In this document: positions 53,585 through 61,026 of the stretch, one piece after another | Numbering within the stretch: the stretch's first letter is position 1 | Layout: each line of letters opens with the position of its first letter | Assembly: GCA_000435835.1 (NCBI GenBank) | Contig: FR883414.1 | Coordinates: 7,291 to 68,316 of the forward strand | DNA: 61,026 nt | Origin: Clostridium sp. CAG:221 | GTDB taxonomy: Bacteria; Bacillota; Clostridia; Clostridiales; Clostridiaceae | Reading direction: 5' to 3' | Program-made: the position numbers and the translations under genes | Notes under the pieces: generated by a model | Told to the model about the DNA's origin: nothing | Databases searched by the model: none | Seen by the model: the letters and a program-made list of their open reading frames with translations, nothing else

Positions 53585-53874
53585 TAATTATGAATGATGA
53601 ATGATGAATGATGAATTATGGAATAAACTCCTATAAGGAGTTTAGAAATTAAGTTAATCAGTGAACAACACTACGCTAATTCACTTAATTAAGTCGTCAT
53701 AAATGGCTAAGTTAAGTCGTAAATATCGCTACGCTTATTTACTAATTAAATTTTTTATATACAAGTATATAAAAAATTAAGGATAGAATTTCTACGAAAT
53801 TCTTTTAAATATATGTTTAAGAAACTCCTAAGGAGTTTCCTCCTCAATTCTTCATTTTTCATTTTTAATTCTTA
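53585..53874. repeat. Palindromic repeat with nested modules
   Basis: Outer arms: AATTATGAATGATGAATGAT with AATAAACTCC on the left, AAACTCCTAAGGAGTTTCC with TCCTCAATTCTTC on the right, matching the 43537 element. Between them sit other units: CAGTGAACAACACTACGC with TAATTCACTTAATTAAG, a TAAATATCGCTACGC hairpin, TTTTTTATATAC / GTATATAAAAAA, and AGAATTTCTACGAAATTCT. The gap 53567-53971 holds no gene. Confidence 0.75.
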
Positions 53875-53971
53875 ACTAGCCAAAGGCCACTTAACTAATT
53901 AGTTTGCCATTTAATTACATTTGCAATATAGTAAAATATGGATATGTAATATTTAAAAAGGTGGGGTATTT

Positions 53972-54721
53972 TTGAGTGAAACATTAGTGGAAGAAAAAAC
54001 TAAGGTAAAAGGATTAAGTGGGACAACTATAAAGTTTATAGCCATTGCTGCTATGCTTATAGATCATATTGCATGGGCTTTTGTTCCAACATATTCAGTA
54101 TTTGGGCAGATAATGCATGTTATAGGAAGAATAACGGCATCAATAATGTGTTTCTTTGTTGCAGAAGGATATTATTATACAAAAAATGTTAAGAAATATG
54201 TTCTTAGATTAGCTATTTTTGCTTTAATATCACATGTACCATTCATATTTTTTGAAACAGAAAATATAAGCATTTTAGGGAATACAGGTGTAATATATAC
54301 ATTGTGCTTAAGTTTAATAGCATTAATAGCCTACCATAAGATAAAAAATAGATTATTAAAATATTTAAGCATTACAGCGTTAAGTATTATGGCTTTTTTA
54401 GGTGATTGGATGTGTATTGCTATATTTATGACATTAAATTTTTGGAAACATAGAGGAAATTTTAAAAAGCAGGCAATAGGTCATTGTTCAATAACTTTTA
54501 TTTTTGTAGGTATTATGTGTTGGATATATTATAGTGCAGGATATCCTATTACTTATGGATTTTTTCAATTGGGAATGATTTTAGCTTTACCTATTTTATA
54601 TTTATATAATGGCAAGAAGGGTAAATTTGCAGAGAAGCATAAAAAATTCAGTAAATGGGTATTTTATATTTTTTATCCATTACATTTAATTATTTTAGGT
54701 CTATTAAAGGCTATATTATAA
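53972..54721 (+). CDS. TraX-family membrane protein
   Basis: 249 aa, TTG start behind AAGGTGGGG. About eight hydrophobic segments. The TraX-type opening KFIAIAAMLIDHIAWAFVP (about residues 22-40) and the FLGDWMCIAIFMTL region near 147 fit the family. TraX acetylates F-pilin; chromosomal clostridial members are probably acyltransferases acting on surface molecules. Single gene ended by a terminator. Confidence 0.82.
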   Translation: MSETLVEEKTKVKGLSGTTIKFIAIAAMLIDHIAWAFVPTYSVFGQIMHVIGRITASIMCFFVAEGYYYTKNVKKYVLRLAIFALISHVPFIFFETENISILGNTGVIYTLCLSLIALIAYHKIKNRLLKYLSITALSIMAFLGDWMCIAIFMTLNFWKHRGNFKKQAIGHCSITFIFVGIMCWIYYSAGYPITYGFFQLGMILALPILYLYNGKKGKFAEKHKKFSKWVFYIFYPLHLIILGLLKAIL

Positions 54722-54730
54722 AGTATAAGT

Positions 54731-54778
54731 TAAATAATAGAGAGTATATATAAATAAGATATACTCTCTATTATTTTA
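54731..54778 (+). terminator. Terminator of the TraX-like gene
   Basis: AATAATAGAGAGTATAT pairs with ATATACTCTCTATTATT (17 bp), followed by TTATATT. Confidence 0.88.
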
Positions 54779-54874
54779 TATTATTATGTTTAGATATTTT
54801 TTAAGTATAGCATATGGAATTATTTATAATTTTATAATAATATTAAAATAAACAACAATTGGGGGGAGAATTTA

Positions 54875-56572
54875 GTGTCGGATACAAAGGAGAAAATAAC
54901 AAGAAATTATACTATAGAGGACTTGGAAGAATTATTAGATAAATTACCTTATCAAATATGGTTAAAAAATGACCAAAAAAGATATATATACATAAATAAA
55001 CTAGGTGCAGAAAAGTTGGGACTTAGTAAAGAGCAAATAATCGGAAAAAGTGATTATGAATTTAGAGAGTATGATATTGCTAAGGAATGTGATAAAACAG
55101 ATATAGAAGTTATAGAGAAAAAAGCTGATATTTATAATGAAGAGTATAGTAAAATAGATGATAATGAAATATGGCATAAGGTATATAAATTTATTTTACA
55201 TAAAGAGAATAAAAAAGAAATTATAGGAGGAGTAGCACGAGAGATATCATTAGATAAGAATGTACAATTAGAAATTGAATCAAACTTAATGAGTTATTTA
55301 AATATAGATGAAGAAAAAAGATATAATACTAAAAAAACTATTCATTTATTGTTAAAAGAAATAAAAAATATTGTTGAATATAAGAATATATCTATATTTT
55401 TATATGATAAAGATAGTGAGAAATTTAAATTTTATTTAAGCGAAAATGAAGAAGAAAATAATTTTAATGTAGATATACATATAAATAAAGAAATAGAAAA
55501 TAAGTTATGTAGTAAAGAAATTATTAAAGATAAATATGAAGAAATATATAATAAATTAGAAATGTTTAAAGAAAAAAAAGAAAGTTTAGAAATTAGGCAT
55601 ATAGAACTAGCGAATAAATTATTTGGGTTAGTAGTAATAACTTATGATGAAAGTAAAAATTGTTTTACTAAAGAGGAATCTTATTTAAATGAAACTTTAA
55701 GTAAAATAGGATATATAGTTAAACAGATAGAAAATAAAAGTGAAATTAAATATATAACCGATAAGAAAAGGGAATTAGAGGAGTTTATTAAATTAGAAGC
55801 CATGAAGGTGGAATTTTTATCTAATATGTCTCATGAATTTAGAACTCCTATTAATATAATACTTGCTATTGTGCAATTATTGAATTTACATAATAAGCCA
55901 TTAGGTGATGAAAAATATAAAGAATATTTAAACATATTAAAGCAAAATTCATATAGATTATTGAGATTGGTGAACAATGTTATGGATATAACGAAAGTAA
56001 ATAGTGATTCAGATAAATTGAATTTAGTAAATTGTAATATTGTTAGTGTTTTAGAAGAAATAGTTATGTCTACTGTATTATATGCAAGTGAAAAGAAAAG
56101 AAATATAATTTTTGATACAGATAGTGAGGAAATAATTTTAGCTTGTGATGAAGATAAAATTGAAAGAATTATGCTTAATTTAATATCTAATGCCATTAAA
56201 TTTTCTCAGCTCCATACAGATATTGAAATAAAAATAAAGAGAAATGTAGATTTAAATAGAGTATATATATCTGTTAAAAATTATGGTTCTAATATAGAGT
56301 TTAAAGATAGAGAAAAGATTTTTGAAAGATTTTATAGAGTAGATAATTCGTTAAATAGGAAAAATGAAGGTTGCGGTATAGGATTATTTTTATGTAGAAA
56401 GTTTATAGAAATGCATGGGGGAGAAATATTTTTAGATAATATAGATAATGGTACTCAGTTTTCGTTTTATTTACCGATAAATATTACAGAGGAAAAAATA
56501 AATAATCCTATAATACAGAAAGATAGTCTTATAGAGAAATGTAATATTGAATTTTCTGATATATATACATAA
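54875..56572 (+). CDS. PAS-domain sensor histidine kinase (orphan)
   Basis: 565 aa, GTG start behind GGGGGGAG. PAS domain at about residues 15-125 (LPYQIWLKNDQKRYIYINK ... GKSDYEF), a GAF-like region (about 150-290), HisKA with phospho-acceptor His in FLSNMSHEFRTPINII (about 312-327), then the ATPase domain. The N box ERIMLNLISNAIKFS and G2 EGCGIGLFLCRKF are clear. The G1 box is degenerate (VKNYGSNI in place of V-DNG-GI). No transmembrane segment, so it is cytoplasmic. No response regulator is adjacent. Confidence 0.88.
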   Translation: MSDTKEKITRNYTIEDLEELLDKLPYQIWLKNDQKRYIYINKLGAEKLGLSKEQIIGKSDYEFREYDIAKECDKTDIEVIEKKADIYNEEYSKIDDNEIWHKVYKFILHKENKKEIIGGVAREISLDKNVQLEIESNLMSYLNIDEEKRYNTKKTIHLLLKEIKNIVEYKNISIFLYDKDSEKFKFYLSENEEENNFNVDIHINKEIENKLCSKEIIKDKYEEIYNKLEMFKEKKESLEIRHIELANKLFGLVVITYDESKNCFTKEESYLNETLSKIGYIVKQIENKSEIKYITDKKRELEEFIKLEAMKVEFLSNMSHEFRTPINIILAIVQLLNLHNKPLGDEKYKEYLNILKQNSYRLLRLVNNVMDITKVNSDSDKLNLVNCNIVSVLEEIVMSTVLYASEKKRNIIFDTDSEEIILACDEDKIERIMLNLISNAIKFSQLHTDIEIKIKRNVDLNRVYISVKNYGSNIEFKDREKIFERFYRVDNSLNRKNEGCGIGLFLCRKFIEMHGGEIFLDNIDNGTQFSFYLPINITEEKINNPIIQKDSLIEKCNIEFSDIYT

Positions 56573-56629
56573 GTACATTTATTAAAAGATATTAATAGTG
56601 TATTATAGGAATTATATTAAAGAATTATA

Positions 56630-58303
56630 GTTGATTGCAAAACTAACTTTAAAAATTGAACAAAACTATTGATAAAAGCTAAATATAGGAAATAATTGGA
56701 GTATGCATAAAAATTTCTAAAAAAGCGCACACTAAAAAAGCCTAAAATAATTACCAAATTTTAAGATATAACTTTTTTTATTGATAATATATTTTGGGTA
56801 TTATTCATATTGTTAGCTATTAACACAACGATTAGTTGTGTTATAGCTGATAAAATCACTTCAGATTTAAGTGATTCTGTGTTGTTAAGTTTTGTGTACT
56901 GTAAAGCAAGTGGATACTTCATCATGAAATTTGTTCTTTCAATGATGGTTCTTGTTTTATAAAGATTATTCCATTTGCTTGAATTTCTTGGGATAACAGT
57001 ATGCATTCTTATATTATTATCAATGGGAACTTGATAAATCTTGCCACACTTAGATGTTGTGCAAGGATTTTCACAAGTTAAGATATATTGAGTTTTCCCA
57101 TTGATTCTAGTTTTTTTAGATTTGGGACAAATCCATTTAATCCTATCTGAACGTCCTTTTTCACGTGTTATTCCATCAAATTTCATAAGTAGTTTATTAT
57201 CATTTGGGCAAGTTGGTACACCATTTTCATTAAATCCAGGCATAGGAGATGATGGCGCCCTGCGTAGCGGGATTATGGGAATTATATTCTTATCTTTATA
57301 AAGGTATTTATAATTATCAACAGCATCAAAACTAGCATCGCCAAGAAAGTATTTGTATTTAAAATCATGTTTGGAGAAGAATTTATTTAATGTTGGAATT
57401 AGAGATTTTGAATCATATGTATCTTTAGCTTCGCTAGCGGTAGCTGCTTCGGTGATATTAGTTGATTTATCATTTAGGAAATCTATATCTCTGATTATAC
57501 CTAGACCATTTGTAACTATTGAAGTTTTTAAAGCATAACAATAATGACCATTCATATATGAAAGTTTAATATCAGGGTTTGCATAAGAAACTTTAGGCAT
57601 TTTACTGCAAGCAAATGAATGAGCATTAAATGTGGGATTATTTTTGCTCAATGCTTTACATTGACGAAGTAGTGTATCAAATTTTTTAGGATTATTTTCA
57701 TTGACATAAGCTTCTATGCCAGTAGTATCAACAATTAAAATATCATTTAAGTATGAATTTATTTCATCGCAAATGGGATCTGTAATTTCAACTAAATAAT
57801 CAAAAAAATTTTTAGATCTTTTTCAAATTTAATTTTGAATCTAGAAAATTGTGAAGCATTGGGAACCGTAGTGAAACCACAAATATCACGAAGTTCTGAA
57901 CTAAGATTAAGAATGTTTATGAAAAGTGAAGTATCAGCAATTGATAGCATTGATTTAAGAATTAAAGCTGAAATCATAGAAGATAATTTATAAATTCTAG
58001 GATGCCCAGTATCAGCATGATAATGGTTATAAAAGCTTTGTGGTATTAAATTTTGTAAATCAATATGTTGTTCAAATAATTTAATTAACTTAGGTTTATC
58101 TTGCTGAAAGTATTCATCAATATTTGAATATATGTCAGTAAAAGATAATTGATTTAAATTTTCTTTCAAGGGAGTCCCTCCTAATCATTCGTTTTATTTA
58201 GTATGTCCTAAATAAACAAATTTAATTATTGGCGGGGGAAAACTTGAAAAAATGAGTTTGTAAAACCGCACCAAAACAAGGTTTTGGGGGTTATGCAATA
58301 GAC
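56630..58303 (-). mobile_element. IS1182-like insertion sequence
   Basis: Boundaries are set by imperfect terminal inverted repeats: GTTGATTGCAAAAC at 56630-56643 and, at the other end, the reverse complement of GTCTATTGCATAAC (58290-58303), 11 of 14 matching. The element is flanked by a 15-bp direct repeat, TATTAAAGAATTATA, at 56615-56629 and 58304-58318, taken as the target duplication. It carries one transposase on the minus strand, interrupted by a frameshift. The element is about 1.67 kb, within the IS1182 range. Confidence 0.82.
56761..58169 (-). CDS. IS1182-family DDE transposase, frameshifted
   Basis: TTG start at 58169 behind AGGAGG. The first part (125 codons) holds the N-terminal DUF772-type region (HYHADTGHPRIYKLSSMI). 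It ends at a TAG (57794-57792) just after a T run. A -1 shift at TTTTTTG (57807-57801) restores the frame (KIFFDYLVEITDP) and yields about 469 residues. The DDE residues are present downstream: Asp in ILIVDTTGIEAY, Asp in FLGDASFDAVD and Glu in RTIIERTNFMMKY. It may be a programmed frameshift or a single-base deletion. Confidence 0.8.
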
Positions 58304-58333
58304 TATTAAAGAATTATATTAGGGGGGTAACTA

Positions 58334-61026
58334 ATGAAAAAATTATCGTTAAATAAAGGTGAGAAGATAATTAAATATGCTCTTAGAAAATACTCTTTTG
58401 GAGTAGTTTCAGTGGCAGTTTCAGTATGTTTTTTTACAGAAATAGCTTCAGCATCTATTTTAATTAATGAAAATACTTCTATACAAGAAACATACTCTAC
58501 AAATGAAGATTTAAGTGAAAATATTACACAAAAAGAGGATTATGTAAGTGATGAATTAGATAAAAATTTTGTAGAAGAAGAAACATCTATAACTGAAAGC
58601 ATTATTCAAGATGAAGTTATTGATGAAAAAGAAGATGAAGCTATTGATGAAAAAGAAGATGAAGCTATTGAAGAATATGCTTTGAATGAAACTGTAGAAG
58701 AAAAAATTCAAAAAGTAAAAGAAAGCTTTAAAGAAGTTAAATATGATGATTTATATACTATTTTAAATCCATATGTTTCATTATGGGATAAACAAGATGT
58801 TAAAAATCAATTAAAAAAAGAATTAGGAGTAGAACCAACTCAAGCTCAAATAGATGAACGACTTAAAAGTTTTTGTATGGATAAACTTGATTTAAGAAAA
58901 AGCTTTGAATATGTGCAAAATAATTTAGATACAATATTAAAGAAGTTATTTGATAATGACCCATACTTTTCATCTCAATATATTATTAGTAAAAGAAATG
59001 AAATATTAATAGCATTATCTTATTTAGAGAGAAATTATAGTTTTGATTTTAAAGGTGAAGTTGCAAAGGATTTAATTTTATATAATTATCCTCAAAGTTT
59101 AAGTGGATTTTCAGCATTAATGGATATAGGTGAAGTGAGTTTTTCAGATTTAGAGCTTAAAAATACTGCAAAGACTTATAAAAAGAAAATTGCACCAATT
59201 ACTAAAGATAATACTATTTTTGATTTTATAGAAAGTTCTTTAAATAAATATTATCCAGCTATGAGTGCTAGTGAGTGGTTTAAAGATAGAAGTAATGCTT
59301 ATATTGTTGAAGCTAAAAGTAGTAATCAAAATATAGATACTTCTTTTTACAATAAAATGAAAAATGATCCTAAATTAAGTGATCATTTAATTCCATTATT
59401 ATCTCTTAGTCAAGATAATATTTATGTTATTAGCACAATGAGCACAGTGAGTTATGGGTTGGTAGATACATATGTTGATAGAAAAGAAAGTAATTATAAT
59501 GAGTCAAAAAGAAAATTTGAAGCTGATTTACAAGAAACAGCTAATAAGCAAGAAGAATTTTTAGATTTTTGGTATCGTATTAGTAATAAGAGAGATACAC
59601 TTTTAAATGGAAATAATATTATTATAATTGATACTATGAGAAAATATGGTGAAGGAAGTACAAGAGATTTATGGGCTCCTAAGTATGGTGAAACATTAAG
59701 TGGGGTTCGTGAGTTTATTACTCCTCTTGATTTTTATTCTAATTATATGTTTGTAGATGGAGAAGCATCAGGAGATAATTTAGTTAAATTATATTTATCA
59801 AAAACATTAACTGATAGAGGACAATCTACTTATACACATGAATTAACACATTTATTAGATAAAAAAGTTTGGCTTAACGGATATGGTAGGAGAACTGGTA
59901 AAGGTGCAGAAACTTTTGCTACAGGAATGTTTGAAAGTTTAAATAATACAGTTGGATTATCTGAATATGAGCCAATATTTAATTTAAATTTAGCATATAA
60001 GTTAGGAGAAGGAAGAGTACAAAATGCTTCACCTAATAGATTTATGCAAGAATCTGACTTAAAAGATTATATGCAAGGATTAATGGATGTTATATATACA
60101 TTAGATTATGCTGAAGCAATATCATCATTAAGAAGAACTAATTCAGAAAAAGCAATATTATTTAATCAATTGGAATTAACACCAGAAAAAGCTCCTAATA
60201 CTGAAAATAAAAGCAATGATACATTTAAGCATATAGATGAAAGTATTGCAAGTACTTTAAACACAATTGATGATTTAATTGAAAAAAATATTGTATCAGG
60301 AAGACTAAAATTTAAAGGTAATGCAACTGTAGGAACAACTGAGCAAAATGGATATTATGTTGCACCATTATTAGAGCCAATATATGCAGGGATTCAAAAT
60401 GATGAAGGTTCAACAGGGGAGATAACATTTAAAAGATATGCATATGAATTATTAGCTGAATATGGATATAGTGAAGGTATGGTTTCATATGTTTCTAATA
60501 AATATTCAAATGATAAGGAAGCATTAAATGCTATTTTAGATTCTAAATATAATGGAAGCTTAACTGAATTTAAAAAGGATATGTTTAAACGTAGAATTGA
60601 TAAGCTATCAGATTTAAAAGAAACAGACTACTTCAAAAATTATGAAGAATTACAACAGTTAATGAATGAAGCAGTAGAAAAAGATTTAAAGATGATGGAA
60701 AGTAATAAAACTAATTCACAACCAATGGCTCAGAATGTAAAAGAAGTACAAAAATTAAAAACAAAGATTTTACAATGGTATTTAGTAAATACTAATGATT
60801 TTACAACATCTATATATAATTCTAAAGTTATTGTATCAGAAGATAAAGAAGTAACAGAAACAGAGATTCCTATAGAAGTTATTAATAGAGAAGACTCAAG
60901 TTTATGGGAAGATGAAACACGTACAGAACCTGGAATATCAGGAAGTATTAGAACAACTAAGATATGGAGAACAGAAAATGGTGTTCGTGTAGGAGATCCA
61001 ATAATAAATCAAGAAATTATTAGAGA
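58334..61026 (+). CDS. Surface zinc metalloprotease, M26/ZmpB-like (partial, runs off window)
   Basis: At least 897 codons, ATG behind AGGGGGGT; the 3' end lies beyond the window. The N-terminus is a YSIRK-type signal (YALRKYSFGVVSV, residues 15-27), then an acidic stretch with a tandem DEKEDEAI repeat. The zinc site HELTH (502-506) is followed by NGYGRRTGKGAE (Glu526), 20 residues on, as in M26 proteases. A G5-like domain begins near residue 828 (EVTETEIPIEVI ... TKIWRTENGVRVGDPI). Expected to be exported and wall-linked, cleaving host IgA or matrix proteins. An IS element sits 30 bp before its start. Confidence 0.85.
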   Translation, partial: MKKLSLNKGEKIIKYALRKYSFGVVSVAVSVCFFTEIASASILINENTSIQETYSTNEDLSENITQKEDYVSDELDKNFVEEETSITESIIQDEVIDEKEDEAIDEKEDEAIEEYALNETVEEKIQKVKESFKEVKYDDLYTILNPYVSLWDKQDVKNQLKKELGVEPTQAQIDERLKSFCMDKLDLRKSFEYVQNNLDTILKKLFDNDPYFSSQYIISKRNEILIALSYLERNYSFDFKGEVAKDLILYNYPQSLSGFSALMDIGEVSFSDLELKNTAKTYKKKIAPITKDNTIFDFIESSLNKYYPAMSASEWFKDRSNAYIVEAKSSNQNIDTSFYNKMKNDPKLSDHLIPLLSLSQDNIYVISTMSTVSYGLVDTYVDRKESNYNESKRKFEADLQETANKQEEFLDFWYRISNKRDTLLNGNNIIIIDTMRKYGEGSTRDLWAPKYGETLSGVREFITPLDFYSNYMFVDGEASGDNLVKLYLSKTLTDRGQSTYTHELTHLLDKKVWLNGYGRRTGKGAETFATGMFESLNNTVGLSEYEPIFNLNLAYKLGEGRVQNASPNRFMQESDLKDYMQGLMDVIYTLDYAEAISSLRRTNSEKAILFNQLELTPEKAPNTENKSNDTFKHIDESIASTLNTIDDLIEKNIVSGRLKFKGNATVGTTEQNGYYVAPLLEPIYAGIQNDEGSTGEITFKRYAYELLAEYGYSEGMVSYVSNKYSNDKEALNAILDSKYNGSLTEFKKDMFKRRIDKLSDLKETDYFKNYEELQQLMNEAVEKDLKMMESNKTNSQPMAQNVKEVQKLKTKILQWYLVNTNDFTTSIYNSKVIVSEDKEVTETEIPIEVINREDSSLWEDETRTEPGISGSIRTTKIWRTENGVRVGDPIINQEIIR

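Noticed and set aside
1..61026. tRNA or rRNA genes
   Set aside because: I saw no cloverleaf with a GTTCGAATC-type T loop and no rRNA segment; AT-rich gaps are explained by repeats, leaders and terminators.

Overview
The window looks like a chromosomal segment of a low-GC, anaerobic, fermentative Clostridium (cluster I type). The sequence is strongly AT-rich. Genes begin behind strong GGAGG-type ribosome binding sites, with frequent TTG and GTG starts. The metabolic genes are clostridial: pyruvate:ferredoxin oxidoreductase, pyruvate formate-lyase, a flavodiiron protein and de novo NAD synthesis. I cannot fix the species.

Layout. 0-6.2 kb: a 159-bp repeat, a BaiN/HI0933-type flavoprotein, an unrecognised cluster (two tandem paralogues, a membrane protein, two tiny paralogous basic proteins) and a two-domain-type Xaa-Pro aminopeptidase. 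6.2-11.4 kb: a TPP riboswitch, a second copy of the 159-bp repeat, mgtE with a structured leader, then thiD-thiM-thiT-thiE. The riboswitch is separated from the thi genes by mgtE. 11.4-17.1 kb: a CPA2 antiporter, a HelD-like helicase, two small exported or anchored proteins, and an overlapping J-domain/HNH gene pair. 17.1-19.7 kb: an unusual T-box leader cut up by repeats, followed by a phasin-like gene and an ABC1/UbiB-family kinase. 20-23.5 kb: phnDCEE-type phosphonate transporter. 23.7-29.3 kb: a His-rich RcnR/CsoR-family regulator and a Nik/Opp-type ABC transporter, probably for nickel. 29.4-36.9 kb: 5'-nucleotidase, flavodiiron protein, Crp/Fnr regulator and PFOR. 37.5-43.9 kb: MerR/GyrI regulator, metallophosphoesterase, NUDIX hydrolase and the copper operon csoR-copA-copZ. 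43.9-53.5 kb: an L,D-transpeptidase broken by a stop codon, pflB, nadABC, a split chromate transporter, and a cation-diffusion facilitator with an internal TGA. 54-61 kb: TraX-like protein, orphan PAS histidine kinase, an IS1182-like element, and the start of a large surface M26/ZmpB-type zinc metalloprotease that runs off the window.

How it works together: the thi genes salvage and take up thiamin precursors. The nik-type transporter and the cop operon each carry a DUF156 (CsoR/RcnR) repressor gene and a GC-tract operator. PFOR, PFL, the flavodiiron protein and the Crp/Fnr regulator form a redox/pyruvate group. nadA-nadB-nadC make nicotinate mononucleotide from aspartate.

Most notable structure: two families of small palindromic intergenic repeats recur at many sites, and they sit inside leader RNAs between aptamer and terminator (TPP and T-box). 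An IS element with a 15-bp target duplication has landed between the protease gene's ribosome binding site and its upstream region. Two otherwise intact genes carry single in-frame stop codons near their 5' ends. The unrecognised genes at 1.6-4.2 kb and the J/HNH pair at 15.9-17.1 kb are the best candidates for undescribed biology. All calls rest on reading sequence and motifs; no database search was run.
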